A DNA stretch of 64,000 nucleotides from Bacillus sp. SLBN-46 (GTDB lineage: Bacteria; Bacillota; Bacilli; Bacillales; Cytobacillaceae): NCBI RefSeq assembly GCF_031453555.1, contig NZ_JAVIZM010000001.1, forward strand, positions 3,479,001 through 3,543,000, in the 5' to 3' direction. The notes under the pieces are model-generated. The model searched no databases. It worked only from the letters and a program-made list of their open reading frames with translations, and was not told where the DNA came from. Below, piece by piece: positions 16,345-24,364 of this stretch. The first letter of the stretch is position 1. Each line of letters begins with the position of its first letter. Both the position numbers and the translations under genes were made by a program.

Positions 16345-17535
16345 TTGAAGAAGCAATCTTTTCTTTTTTTAATAGGGGGAATATTGTCACTAATCATTGC
16401 TATGGGGATTGGAAGATTTGCATATACTCCCATTCTTCCACTTATGCAAAAAGAACTATCTTTTTCGAATACAGTTGCTGGATATATAGCATCAAGTAAT
16501 TACGCTGGATATTTGCTTGGAGCAATTTTAGCAGGAGCGGTACCTTTGAAGAAGTATCGAGTGATTATCTTAAAAATAAGTCTAATAATCAGTATATTAA
16601 CCACTGCCATAATGGGTCTAACATACTCTCATTCCGTTTGGTATGCACTTCGATTTCTATCTGGGGTTTCCAGTGCTTATGTGCTGGTCCTAGCCTCTGG
16701 TATCGTGTTAGATAAACTTGCTACTTTAAACAAAACAAGTTGGTCTGGTTTATTTTATGGAGGGGTAGGTTTGGGAATCTGTTTATCCAGTCTTTTTATT
16801 CCGAGTTTAAACCATTTATATCAGTGGGAAGGTACATGGATTGGATTAGCTGTTGTCAGTGCAATCCTATCTATCTTCGTATGGATATGGGTAGATGAAG
16901 CTCCCAACATTGCTGAGTTAAAAAATAAAGAAGATAATTTTGCAGTTGTCCCCCCAACTAAATGGCTCCTTTGGTTGATTATTGCCTATGGTTTAGAAGG
17001 ATTGGGTTACATTGTTACAGGAACATTTATCGTATCTATAGCTGAAAAGACCCCATCCTTTCATAATGATGCAACCTTAGTTTGGATGATGGTAGGTTTG
17101 GCTGCTATTCCATCCTGTCTCATCTGGTCTATACTAGCAAAAAAATGGGGCTTCGTTAAATCCTTAGTTCTTGCAATGGCACTACAATCCTTGGGAATGG
17201 CGATGCCAGCCTTTTGGATTTCGAAAACTAGTTTTATCATAAGTGCTTTGTTATTTGGAGCAACGTTTATGGGTATCACTACACTTGCTACAACATTGGG
17301 ACGACAAATAAATCCATCAAATAGCAGTCGAACTATTGGCATTCTAACCGCTATATATGCTATTGGGCAGTTGATAGGACCCATCATTTCTGGAGTCATA
17401 TCATCATTCACTCATAATTTTAATACTGCTTTAATTGGAGCATCTAGTGCCGTTTTAATTGGGGCAGCCCTGCTTGTAAATGGAATTCAATTTGAGAGGA
17501 AATCTTACGCAAAAGATGAGGGATATACATGTTAA
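16345..17535 (+). CDS. MFS transporter, YbfB/YjiJ type
   Basis: A 396-residue major facilitator with about twelve hydrophobic helices. The N-terminal part GIGRFAYTPILPLMQKEL is characteristic of the YbfB/YjiJ group. The start is TTG 16345, preceded by GGAGG with 7-nt spacing. The stop overlaps the following nitronate monooxygenase gene by 7 bases, so the two are co-translated. With the divergent LysR gene this suggests uptake or export of a small organic acid or nitro-compound; the substrate is not established for the family. Confidence 0.85.
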   Translation: MKKQSFLFLIGGILSLIIAMGIGRFAYTPILPLMQKELSFSNTVAGYIASSNYAGYLLGAILAGAVPLKKYRVIILKISLIISILTTAIMGLTYSHSVWYALRFLSGVSSAYVLVLASGIVLDKLATLNKTSWSGLFYGGVGLGICLSSLFIPSLNHLYQWEGTWIGLAVVSAILSIFVWIWVDEAPNIAELKNKEDNFAVVPPTKWLLWLIIAYGLEGLGYIVTGTFIVSIAEKTPSFHNDATLVWMMVGLAAIPSCLIWSILAKKWGFVKSLVLAMALQSLGMAMPAFWISKTSFIISALLFGATFMGITTLATTLGRQINPSNSSRTIGILTAIYAIGQLIGPIISGVISSFTHNFNTALIGASSAVLIGAALLVNGIQFERKSYAKDEGYTC

Positions 17536-18608
17536 ATAATGAAATTACAGAAATATTAAAAATAAAATATCCAATTTTACAGGCTCCAATGGCAGGTGAA
17601 GTAACAACTTCTGAATTAGTGTCTGAGGTTTCAAATAGTGGTGGTCTAGGTATGATTGGAGCAGGTTATATGAACCCTATTCAAATTAGAAATCAAATAA
17701 GGGAGTTAAAGACCCTAACATCAAATCCTTTTGGTATAAATCTTTTTGTACCCAATGAGTTTGATGTTATATATGATGACATTAAATCAGCTAATCAGTT
17801 ATTAAACCCTATTCGTGAGCAACTGAATTTGCCTCAAAAAGATAGCTTTGAAATTCCTGAATTTAATAATGTCTATGAAACATTTATTGAACAAATTAAG
17901 GTGGTAATTGAAGAAAATGTTCCAGTTTGTTCTTTTACATTTGGCATTCCATCTGAAAAAGTGATATCTGAGTTAAAAAAATCTGACATTATTCTAATGG
18001 GAACAGCAACTAATGTTAGAGAAGCAGTTGAAAATGAGAAAGCAGGAATGGATATTGTCGTTGTTCAAGGCAGTGAAGCTGGTGGACATCGAGGGAACTT
18101 TATCGATGATTATAAAGTGAGTTTAGTTGGTTCAATGTCATTAATTCCGCAGGTCGTTGACAATGTAAGTATTCCAGTAATAGCTGCTGGAGGCATTATG
18201 GATGGAAGAGGGTTGATGGCTTCTATCTGCTTAGGTGCAAAGGGTGTACAAATGGGGACAGCTTTCTTGACTTGTATTGAAAGTGGAGCACATAAAGTTC
18301 ATAAAGATGCTATAATGAATGTCACAGAGGAAGATACAGTATTAACTCGTTCATTTTCAGGTAAATGGGCAAGAGGAATTACAAATAATTTTATTTTGGA
18401 TATGCAGAGCAACGAATGGTATTTACCAGACTTCCCCGTTCAAAATACATTAACCCAGGATATTAGAAAAGTCGCCGCCTCAAAGAATAATAAAGAATTT
18501 ATGTCACTATGGTCTGGTCAAAGTACAAGATTAGCTAAACAACAAGCTGTAAAAATATTAATCAAAAATATAATGTCAGAAGCAGAAAAAATAAAAATAA
18601 ATATGTGA
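17529..18608 (+). CDS. Nitronate monooxygenase (2-nitropropane dioxygenase family)
   Basis: A 359-residue FMN-dependent TIM-barrel enzyme that oxidises alkyl nitronates such as propionate-3-nitronate. Family features are PILQAPMAGEVTTSELVSEV at the start, SNSGGLGMIGAGYM, VVQGSEAGGHRG (the histidine of the active site near residue 185) and VIAAGGIMDGRGL with GAKGVQMGTAF for FMN phosphate binding. ATG 17529 overlaps the end of the MFS gene. FabK-type enoyl-ACP reductases share this fold, but the AGGHRG stretch and the neighbouring genes favour NMO. A short terminator follows. Confidence 0.85.
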   Translation: MLNNEITEILKIKYPILQAPMAGEVTTSELVSEVSNSGGLGMIGAGYMNPIQIRNQIRELKTLTSNPFGINLFVPNEFDVIYDDIKSANQLLNPIREQLNLPQKDSFEIPEFNNVYETFIEQIKVVIEENVPVCSFTFGIPSEKVISELKKSDIILMGTATNVREAVENEKAGMDIVVVQGSEAGGHRGNFIDDYKVSLVGSMSLIPQVVDNVSIPVIAAGGIMDGRGLMASICLGAKGVQMGTAFLTCIESGAHKVHKDAIMNVTEEDTVLTRSFSGKWARGITNNFILDMQSNEWYLPDFPVQNTLTQDIRKVAASKNNKEFMSLWSGQSTRLAKQQAVKILIKNIMSEAEKIKINM

Positions 18609-18610
18609 TT

Positions 18611-18633
18611 AAGGAGCAAAATTGCTCCTTTTT
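18611..18633 (+). terminator. Terminator after the nitronate monooxygenase gene
   Basis: AAGGAGCAA pairs with TTGCTCCTT (18622-18630), followed by TTT. Confidence 0.75.
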
Positions 18634-18644
18634 AGTTTCATTTT

Positions 18645-18730
18645 TAATTAACCTGCCCCGTTAGCACAATAAGGAATTTAGCAAAAAAGGCGGTTAATCC
18701 TTCCTGGATCAACGCACCCTAGTCAAATAA
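18645..18730 (-). repeat. Intergenic terminator-bearing repeat, copy 4 (diverged)
   Basis: Left motif TTAACCTGCCCCGTTAGCAC, AATAAGGAA, a diverged core and right motif AACGCACCCTAGTCAAATAA. A run of six T lies on the minus strand inside the core, but the hairpin is weaker than in other copies. It is just past the stop of the small ORF at 18742. Confidence 0.55.
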
Positions 18731-18741
18731 AAATCCAAGTT

Positions 18742-18900
18742 TTAACGATTATTCAGTGCTACATAAATGCTACCTAATCGATCTTCGATTTCTTGGAGAT
18801 ATAAAGTTTCTTTAGAGGAGTTCCGAGCAATAACAGATAAACTAACCGCTATAATAACAAAACTCGCAACCTTTATGTATTCTAGTAGGTCTTTTTTCAT
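18742..18900 (-). CDS. Small single-helix membrane protein (52 aa)
   Basis: ATG 18900 follows GGGGGTG with 6-nt spacing and opens a 52-codon frame ending in TAA. The product has a basic/acidic start (MKKDLLEYIK), one hydrophobic helix (VASFVIIAVSLSVIA) and a polar tail with alternating charged residues (YLQEIEDRLGSIYVALNNR). I do not recognise it. The strong ribosome site and sensible hydropathy argue for a real gene rather than chance. Confidence 0.6.
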   Translation of the reverse strand: MKKDLLEYIKVASFVIIAVSLSVIARNSSKETLYLQEIEDRLGSIYVALNNR

Positions 18901-18963
18901 ATGTGACACCCCCATATTTGTCTCTTTTTAGCTAATTCAACAAGTACGTTAATAAATCCTTCT

Positions 18964-19025
18964 ATCATTAACCTGCTTACGTTACTTAAAGAAGAAAATA
19001 CCTTACGTCTTATTGAAGCAAAGCA
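18964..19025 (-). repeat. Intergenic terminator-bearing repeat, copy 5 (degenerate)
   Basis: ATTAACCTGCTTACGTTACT, then AAGAAGAAAAT, then TCTTATTGAAGCAAAGCATC, which resembles the core of copy 1. It lies directly after the S51 peptidase gene (stop at 19029) on the minus strand. The hairpin is decayed. Confidence 0.45.
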
Positions 19026-19028
19026 TCT

Positions 19029-19640
19029 TTACTTTACAAGTAGATATTCATCATCCTTAAGCCTTGCAATTGGATAATTAGTCAAACTTTCAAAAACTTT
19101 TAACCTGTCTTCAATTGACCTACTTAGTGGATCTGGAAACAAATCTTCTCTATCGTAATGTGGAAAAATTATTTTATTGGTTAAACCTATCGCTGATAGA
19201 TCATTTATTTGTACATTGTTCATCTGGGGAGTAAAAAGCCTTACCACTTCTATGTTTTGTCCAAAAATCATTGCACCAGCACTTACTCCTACAAAAATAA
19301 CACCTTGTTTAGCTAATTTCTTTATTATTAAGTCGGCTCCACTTTTCTTTAAGTGATATAACAAATAAAAGGGATTTCCTCCGTTAATATAGATTACATC
19401 ATATTTTCGAAGAATATCAGGTTGGTCGAACTCTATATCGGTAAAATCAATCAGATTAAACCCCATTTCAATCAAATCTTCTTTCGCCTTAATCGCAAAT
19501 TTATTGTCTTGTTTTTGTTGTGATGCCGTGGTAATAACTGTTGCCTTTTTATTCTCTAATTGATCGTCGATAAGTTGTAAAAATTGTTGTTTAATTTGAT
19601 CAGTAAAGAACCCGTTTGACGTTAATAAAATCCTAAACAT
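19029..19640 (-). CDS. Peptidase S51 (PepE/cyanophycinase-like) family protein
   Basis: A 203-residue protein with the class I glutamine-amidotransferase-like fold. The nucleophile elbow GVSAGAMIFG (about residue 118) carries the catalytic serine. The strand DVIYINGGNPFYLLYHL precedes it and FPHYDRED (about 160) supplies the catalytic histidine region, as in aspartyl dipeptidase PepE. ATG 19640 is preceded by AGAGGTTGGG. The family removes N-terminal Asp from dipeptides or acts on related substrates; the exact substrate here is inferred only by family. Confidence 0.85.
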   Translation of the reverse strand: MFRILLTSNGFFTDQIKQQFLQLIDDQLENKKATVITTASQQKQDNKFAIKAKEDLIEMGFNLIDFTDIEFDQPDILRKYDVIYINGGNPFYLLYHLKKSGADLIIKKLAKQGVIFVGVSAGAMIFGQNIEVVRLFTPQMNNVQINDLSAIGLTNKIIFPHYDREDLFPDPLSRSIEDRLKVFESLTNYPIARLKDDEYLLVK

Positions 19641-19718
19641 TTTTATCCCAACCTCTTTAATTTCATTCCACTATTTATTCAAGATAAGAATAAAATTTAC
19701 CTGCTTGATAACAATTGC

Positions 19719-19798
19719 TTCTTCAACTATCCGTTACTTCAACAAGGAAAAGGGCTGAACATCAACCCCAACCTTAAACTAACGCACCCGTACGTCCT
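19719..19798 (-). repeat. Intergenic terminator-bearing repeat, copy 6
   Basis: Left motif CAACTATCCGTTACTTCAAC, AAGGAAAAG, core GGGcTG-AACAT-CAaCCC (19752-19767), right motif CCTTAAACTAACGCACCCGT. On the minus strand the core is followed by CTTTTCC. Confidence 0.65.
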
Positions 19799-19828
19799 AC
19801 CCTGGCTACTGATATAATAGATTCTATT

Positions 19829-19863
19829 AAAAAAAGGTTAACCAGTAAAAACTGGTTAACCTT
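19829..19863 (-). terminator. Terminator after the DUF1232 gene
   Basis: AAGGTTAACCAGT (19834-19846) and ACTGGTTAACCTT (19851-19863) form a perfect 13-bp stem with a 4-nt loop. On the minus strand it is followed by a T-run and overlaps the stop codon. Confidence 0.92.
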
Positions 19864-20242
19864 ATAACAAGCGATAAATTTTTATAATAGCCCATATTAT
19901 TATTAAACCCCAAATCAATACTATTATTGAACCGATTATCCAATTCTTCGGCTTACCGTTTTTCATCATTTCTTCGGCCTTAACTTCACAGTCAGATATT
20001 ACACTCTTTGGTATCATCCTTAACGCAATCATTATCCCTAATGGAACGAGAATTACATCATCTAAATAGCCCAGAATAGGTATAAAATCAGGAATTAGGT
20101 CAATTGGACTGAAGGCATACGCTACAACACAAGCCGTAAATACTTTAGCATACCAAGGTACTCTTTCATCTTTACAAGCAAAGTAAAGAATAAATATCTG
20201 TCTTTTTAAATTCCTCGCCCAATTTTTAACCTTTTTCAACAT
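19862..20242 (-). CDS. YkvA-like DUF1232 membrane protein
   Basis: A 126-residue protein with a basic N-terminus, a DUF1232 core (WYAKVFTACVVAYAFSPIDL, then IPDFIPILGYLDDVILVPLG) forming helical hairpins, and a C-terminal membrane helix (IIGSIIVLIWGLIIIWAI). ATG 20242 follows AGAGGAG. The family is widespread in Bacillus and has no established function. Confidence 0.85.
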   Translation of the reverse strand: MLKKVKNWARNLKRQIFILYFACKDERVPWYAKVFTACVVAYAFSPIDLIPDFIPILGYLDDVILVPLGIMIALRMIPKSVISDCEVKAEEMMKNGKPKNWIIGSIIVLIWGLIIIWAIIKIYRLL

Positions 20243-20286
20243 TTTATTCTCCTCTTAGCAGTTAAGATTTTATTTCTATTATAACA

Positions 20287-20390
20287 ATTCTTATTGAACT
20301 AAACGTTTTACTTCATTAAGAAAAAAAGAACCGCAGCATTTACGGTCCTTCTTAAACACTTGTAATTTTTTGCTGAATAAGAAAAAGGAT
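20287..20390 (-). repeat. Intergenic terminator-bearing repeat, copy 7
   Basis: Left motif TTGAACTAAACGTTTTACTT, AAGAAAAAAAG, core AAGAACCG/CGGTCCTT (20327-20350, one mismatch), right motif CTTAAACACTTGTAATTTTT, then a second TAAGAAAAAGGA start as in copy 1. On the minus strand the core is followed by seven T. Confidence 0.6.
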
Positions 20391-20447
20391 AATTATTTAC
20401 ATATATAGAATATTACAATGATACCAAAAGAAGGAGATGACTATTTT

Positions 20448-20816
20448 ATGAGTAATCAAGTTTGTGTTATAGGTATTTATGTACCAGATATCAGTAAAGC
20501 AATTGACTTTTATACCAATACTTTAGGATTTGAAGTTTATAAGCAGTATGGTCCTAAAATAGTATCACTGGTTCACGGAGAGTTACCAATCGTTTTAGAG
20601 GAAAACGAAAACGCTATTTATAATCAAGATAATAAAATTTCCGGAGTTGCTTTAGGTCTACGAACTGAAGATATATTTAAAACAGTTCAATTGCTAAAAG
20701 AAAAAGAAGTGAAATTTATTGTAGATGAACCAACTGATTGTCCTCCAGGAAAATTCGTTAGTTTTAGAGACCCCTTTGGAAATGTCTTAGAATACATCCA
20801 ATTTACAAATTTTTAG
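20448..20816 (+). CDS. VOC-family (glyoxalase/extradiol-like) protein
   Basis: A 122-residue vicinal-oxygen-chelate protein: VIGIYVPDISKAIDFYTNTL opens the first beta-alpha-beta unit, and VSFRDPFGNVLEYIQF closes the second. The ATG at 20448 is chosen because AAGGAGATG is correctly spaced; an in-frame ATG at 20418 lies too far upstream. Metal ligands cannot be assigned with certainty. It is monocistronic, with an unrelated signal peptidase gene convergent to it. Its substrate is unknown. Confidence 0.85.
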   Translation: MSNQVCVIGIYVPDISKAIDFYTNTLGFEVYKQYGPKIVSLVHGELPIVLEENENAIYNQDNKISGVALGLRTEDIFKTVQLLKEKEVKFIVDEPTDCPPGKFVSFRDPFGNVLEYIQFTNF

Positions 20817-20826
20817 CAAGTAAAAA

Positions 20827-20853
20827 CCTATCAAAACATTTGATAGGCTTTTA
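20827..20853. terminator. Bidirectional terminator between VOC and signal peptidase genes
   Basis: CCTATCAAA-ACA-TTTGATAGG (20827-20847) has CTTTT on the plus strand and a TTTTTA run on the minus strand. Confidence 0.8.
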
Positions 20854-20903
20854 AAATTTCTCTTAGTTATAGAGACCCGTCCAACTATATGCATAAGCAG
20901 CAA

Positions 20904-21449
20904 TTAGTTATTTACGATTTTAATTTCTTTTAGCGGATAAAAAACAACATTTGTTGTCCCTATTACCTTTTCCATTGGTATCGCTCCAATAACACGGCTG
21001 TCTTTGCTTTTCCTTCTGTTATCTCCCATTACAAACAAACAATCTTTAGGGACAGTATTGCTACCTACTGCGGTTTCATTTAAAGTGAAAGAGCCTGTTA
21101 ATGTTCCTCCATTTAGTGTTTTCTTGTATTTTTCTAAATAAGGTTCGTTATATGCCTTACCATTTATATATAAAATATCATTCTTATACTCAATGCTATC
21201 ACCTGGGAGTCCAATTACACGTTTTATGTAATCCGTACCGTCTGGGGCGTGAAACACAACAATATCAAATCTTTTCGGTTCCCCAATTTTAGTTACAACC
21301 ATACGGTCCTTGTCCTGGAGAGTGGGGTTCATTGATTTACCGTCAACAACAATGGGGGTAAAGAAAAAAGAGCGAATAATAAATGCTATAACAAGAGCAC
21401 CCAATATTGATTTAACCCATTCAAACGTTTCACTTTTCTTCTTTGTCAT
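20904..21449 (-). CDS. lepB: Type I signal peptidase
   Basis: A 181-residue membrane-bound serine/lysine protease that cleaves Sec signal peptides outside the membrane. It has one N-terminal helix (SILGALVIAFIIRSFFFTP), box B with the catalytic serine (DGKSMNPTL, about residue 38), box D with the catalytic lysine (DYIKRVIGLPGD, about 77) and box E (GDNRRKSKDSR, about 143). The size and layout match Bacillus Sip proteins. ATG 21449 follows GGGAGGATG. One helix rather than two places it in the SipS/SipT type. Confidence 0.95.
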   Translation of the reverse strand: MTKKKSETFEWVKSILGALVIAFIIRSFFFTPIVVDGKSMNPTLQDKDRMVVTKIGEPKRFDIVVFHAPDGTDYIKRVIGLPGDSIEYKNDILYINGKAYNEPYLEKYKKTLNGGTLTGSFTLNETAVGSNTVPKDCLFVMGDNRRKSKDSRVIGAIPMEKVIGTTNVVFYPLKEIKIVNN

Positions 21450-21610
21450 TACTCATCCTCCCTTAATATTCATCTGAATTCATATCCTCATTTTACCATA
21501 TTTGTTTGGGGATATATTATTTTTCTTAAGCTATCCTACCCGTGGTGTCTTTATTTTGTTTTTTCACTTAGGCTATGTGACACTTGGGTGTTGATATCCG
21601 TTCCATATTT

Positions 21611-22594
21611 TTAAATTACCCCATCTACCCTTGCTCCGATTTTCTCTAATTGCATAGTATGCTCGTCATATAAGTTCCGTGCCCATTTCTGAATCAAGGA
21701 TGGTGTCATCGTTTTCCATTTTTCGAGTTCTTCTGTCTTGTCTTGACCAAAAGCTAGTCTGGTTAATTTTTCCATTAACACATAAGATGAATACGGATGG
21801 GGAAACCTTGCATCATTTTTTCCCTCATAGAAGAATTTCTTTAGTAATCTAAAAGACTTTGGCTCGTAAATTAGCTCTATAAGTTTTGCCCTGTATTCTA
21901 AATCCTTAGGTTTCAAGTTAGGGAAACGTGTATAATCACTTAAATGCTGGGCCTCATGTTTTAAATAGCTAACTTGGAACTCGGTACCGTCCAGATTTAT
22001 TTTATTTTTCTTCGGTCGATCATTTACAAAATAAAGTCCTTCAGGCTTTGCCCAACCACCTGCACGTTTTTCCCCAAAGGTCGAAAAATGTATCCAGCTT
22101 TGAAGTAGAAAATCCGATAAAAAATACACGGTTATCTCTTCCGTATGGTATGGAAGTTCAACCTTAAATTCTTTCTTTTCCATCGTCTTCCATATAAAAG
22201 GACCTCTAAAAGGGCCAGTTAAACCACCTAAGAAGTGATAACCTTTATTTTTAAATATCACCTCTAATTGACCTTCTATCTGATCAAGATCCATATCAGA
22301 AGGGTTATCAGGAATACATGATGCAAGTGATTGTGCTAGTTGGATTTCTGCTTCTGATGTATTCTGTTTTGTTAAAACTGCAATAAAGTATTGATAGTAA
22401 GCTAGTAATACTTTTCTAATCCAAGAATCGTTGGATTTAATTTGAAAGAATGGTTTTTCTGTAAAGAATCTACGATGATACTTCAATTCTAGTGCTTGGG
22501 TTTTTTTGTTCTTATTCTTTATTGAGCGAAGGTATTCATAGGCTGCTGGAACATCTCCTTGCAGACAATATGCATAAAACTTTGATTCGTCCAT
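21611..22594 (-). CDS. Uncharacterised protein with an HExxH-like metalloprotease motif
   Basis: A 327-residue cytoplasmic-looking protein without signal peptide or membrane helix. Near residues 213-222 it has KHEAQHLSDY, an HExxH zinc-ligand motif, with glutamates about 15-25 residues later (DLEYRAKLIELIYE) that could be the third ligand, as in gluzincins. The N-terminal 100 residues are helical and might be TPR-like. I know of no named family for it. ATG 22594 follows AGAGGAG. It shares no operon with its neighbours. Peptidase activity is an inference from the motif alone. Confidence 0.6.
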   Translation of the reverse strand: MDESKFYAYCLQGDVPAAYEYLRSIKNKNKKTQALELKYHRRFFTEKPFFQIKSNDSWIRKVLLAYYQYFIAVLTKQNTSEAEIQLAQSLASCIPDNPSDMDLDQIEGQLEVIFKNKGYHFLGGLTGPFRGPFIWKTMEKKEFKVELPYHTEEITVYFLSDFLLQSWIHFSTFGEKRAGGWAKPEGLYFVNDRPKKNKINLDGTEFQVSYLKHEAQHLSDYTRFPNLKPKDLEYRAKLIELIYEPKSFRLLKKFFYEGKNDARFPHPYSSYVLMEKLTRLAFGQDKTEELEKWKTMTPSLIQKWARNLYDEHTMQLEKIGARVDGVI

Positions 22595-22733
22595 CTTGTT
22601 CTCCTCTTATTCTAGAATATCGATATTGTTTATATTAGATTCTCACATGTAAAATTCCTTTTTTGCATATAAAGGAAAATAAGGAGGCAATGTCAAATGT
22701 AGTAATACGAGATATAAAATGTTGGAGGATATA

Positions 22734-23216
22734 ATGATTGAATTAGTAAGAGTTTCGAAGGAAGATGAGAATACATTACATAACTTAATGCAATTCTACA
22801 TCTATGAATTTACACAGTATATTTCGACTATCACACTTGAGGAGAACGGGCTTTACAAGCCTTTTGATTTAGCCCCCTACTGGAGCAGCCCCAACCTTCA
22901 CCCTTTTTTCATAAAAAAAGAAAATGAACTTATTGGTTTTGCTTTAGTTGAAAGTGCTAGTGAAACTGAACCTAACACTATTCTCGAATTTTTTATCATT
23001 CGAAAATATAATGGTCAAGGCTTTGGAAAACTAGCTGCAACCAAACTTTTTAACATGTTTTCTGGAAAGTGGCACATTACGCAAATTGAAAAAAACTATC
23101 CAGCTCAAGCGTTCTGGAGAAACATAATTTCTACATATACTAACGGTAACTACAGCGAAAGATATGATGAGAAACGCCGTTCAATCCAAGAATTTGAGAT
23201 TAATATTGACAAATAA
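22734..23216 (+). CDS. GNAT-family N-acetyltransferase
   Basis: A 160-residue acetyl-CoA-dependent acyltransferase. The acetyl-CoA loop reads RKYNGQGFGKLAATKLF (about residues 84-100), the family's Q/RxxGxG/A motif, preceded by the EFFII strand. The end (AQAFWRNIISTYT) is the usual substrate-side helix. ATG 22734 is used because GGAGG lies 6 nt before it; the ATG at 22719 has no site. The acceptor substrate is unknown. Confidence 0.85.
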   Translation: MIELVRVSKEDENTLHNLMQFYIYEFTQYISTITLEENGLYKPFDLAPYWSSPNLHPFFIKKENELIGFALVESASETEPNTILEFFIIRKYNGQGFGKLAATKLFNMFSGKWHITQIEKNYPAQAFWRNIISTYTNGNYSERYDEKRRSIQEFEINIDK

Positions 23217-23257
23217 AACAGTGGAGGCTGTCTCAAAAAGGCAGCCTCCACTGTTTT
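23215..23257. terminator. Bidirectional terminator between convergent genes
   Basis: AAAACAGTGGAGGCTG (23215-23230) pairs with CAGCCTCCACTGTTTT (23242-23257). The A/T ends give U-tracts on both strands, and it overlaps the stop of the following minus-strand gene. Confidence 0.9.
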
Positions 23258-23708
23258 ATTTAATCGTCTGTAAATCCTTTACTAACATCTCTTTTGAATT
23301 CTCATCTACAATTTGTTGTACATATTCTAATGCAGTTGAATACGCCTTTTTAGAAGCATCCGTCTGACCTAATAAAGCGTATGCTCTACATAAGGCTTCA
23401 TACGCATATCCAATATAAAAAGGTTCAATATTATGTTCTAAACTTACTTCAAGGCACCGATTACCGTAGTAAACCGCTCTTTCACCTAATCGAACAGTGG
23501 AATACACTCTAGATAATTGCCAATATCCAATCGATAGATTTTTTGCCGTATGATCCTCCACCTGAGACCAATGCCAAAGGGATGAATGCGCGAGATGAAT
23601 CATCTTCTCTTCCTCTTCCTTTGTTCTTTCAGCCAAATCCAGCAGGTCCCACACCATATTAAAACAATTCACCGCTAATTGCTTATGGGATAACGCTGTT
23701 GTTGTCAT
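23256..23708 (-). CDS. Hypothetical protein, TPR-like helical
   Basis: A 150-residue all-helical protein. Its central and C-terminal parts look like tetratricopeptide hairpins (WQLSRVYSTVRLGERAVYYG, then AYEALCRAYALLGQTDASKK). It starts within the stop of the GNAT gene upstream (ATGA, 4-base overlap) with GAAAGGTGG as ribosome site, so the two form an operon. TPR proteins mostly bind partners; none can be named here. Confidence 0.65.
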   Translation of the reverse strand: MTTTALSHKQLAVNCFNMVWDLLDLAERTKEEEEKMIHLAHSSLWHWSQVEDHTAKNLSIGYWQLSRVYSTVRLGERAVYYGNRCLEVSLEHNIEPFYIGYAYEALCRAYALLGQTDASKKAYSTALEYVQQIVDENSKEMLVKDLQTIK

Positions 23709-24169
23709 GCTTCTTCCACCTTTCTTTTTTCAAAATTACTAATATATAATCCTGGTACTACTTCAAAGTCACTTACGAATGTGAATCCATTTTTCAGATA
23801 TAAATTCTTGGCTGGGGGATTATCTTTACCCGTTGATACTTTATAAACGGACAGTTGAGAATTCCAGCTCTCTACTTCACTCAACAATTTCTGTGCAATT
23901 CCTTTTCTAAAATGGGCAGGATGAACAATCATTCGGCAAATCGTCAACTCGTCCCCTTCCACTGTATAGGATATGGCTCCTGCGAGTGTTTTTTCTTCGA
24001 AATAACCGAGGAAAGTTTCCTTACATTCAATTAATTCCTCCAAAGACTCTTTTAGTGGTGGTATTTCGAAAAAATTAATTAACTCAGCTTCAATCAGGTA
24101 GGATGCCCTCTGAAGCTCCAACAATTCCTTTGCTAGATTCCTATTTTGTAAATCAATCACTTTTATCAT
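23705..24169 (-). CDS. GNAT-family N-acetyltransferase
   Basis: A 154-residue acetyltransferase. The acetyl-CoA-binding motif is MIVHPAHFRKGIAQKLLSEV (about residues 80-99), and the C-terminal NLYLKNGFTFVSDFEV is typical. It is the first gene of a two-gene operon with the TPR-like protein. ATG 24169 has a moderate AAGGAAAAT site. Its upstream DNA is the 3' exon side of the group II intron that ends at about 24284. Substrate unknown. Confidence 0.85.
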   Translation of the reverse strand: MIKVIDLQNRNLAKELLELQRASYLIEAELINFFEIPPLKESLEELIECKETFLGYFEEKTLAGAISYTVEGDELTICRMIVHPAHFRKGIAQKLLSEVESWNSQLSVYKVSTGKDNPPAKNLYLKNGFTFVSDFEVVPGLYISNFEKRKVEEA

Positions 24170-24322
24170 GAATTATTTTCCTTTACTTAAATAAATTAAT
24201 CATTCATTTTTTCCACACTGTGTCTAGAATTGTTCATTTTCATGTATTCGCTTTGTTTTACAATCTATCCTTCTTTTTTTCAAATAAAGTAGGGAAACCT
24301 CTCACGAGGCTTCCCCCTTATC

Positions 24323-24355
24323 AAACCGCACGTGCCCTATTAAGGCATACGGCTT
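24323..24355 (-). ncRNA. Group II intron domain V
   Basis: On the minus strand AGCCG pairs with CGGTT, then a small bulge, then TGCC-N6-GGCA caps the hairpin. It carries the AGC catalytic triad at its 5' side and lies ten bases past the reverse transcriptase stop, as expected. Domain VI follows at about 24284-24320 (GGAAGCCTC/GAGGTTTCC). Confidence 0.75.
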
Positions 24356-24364
24356 ACCAACATG

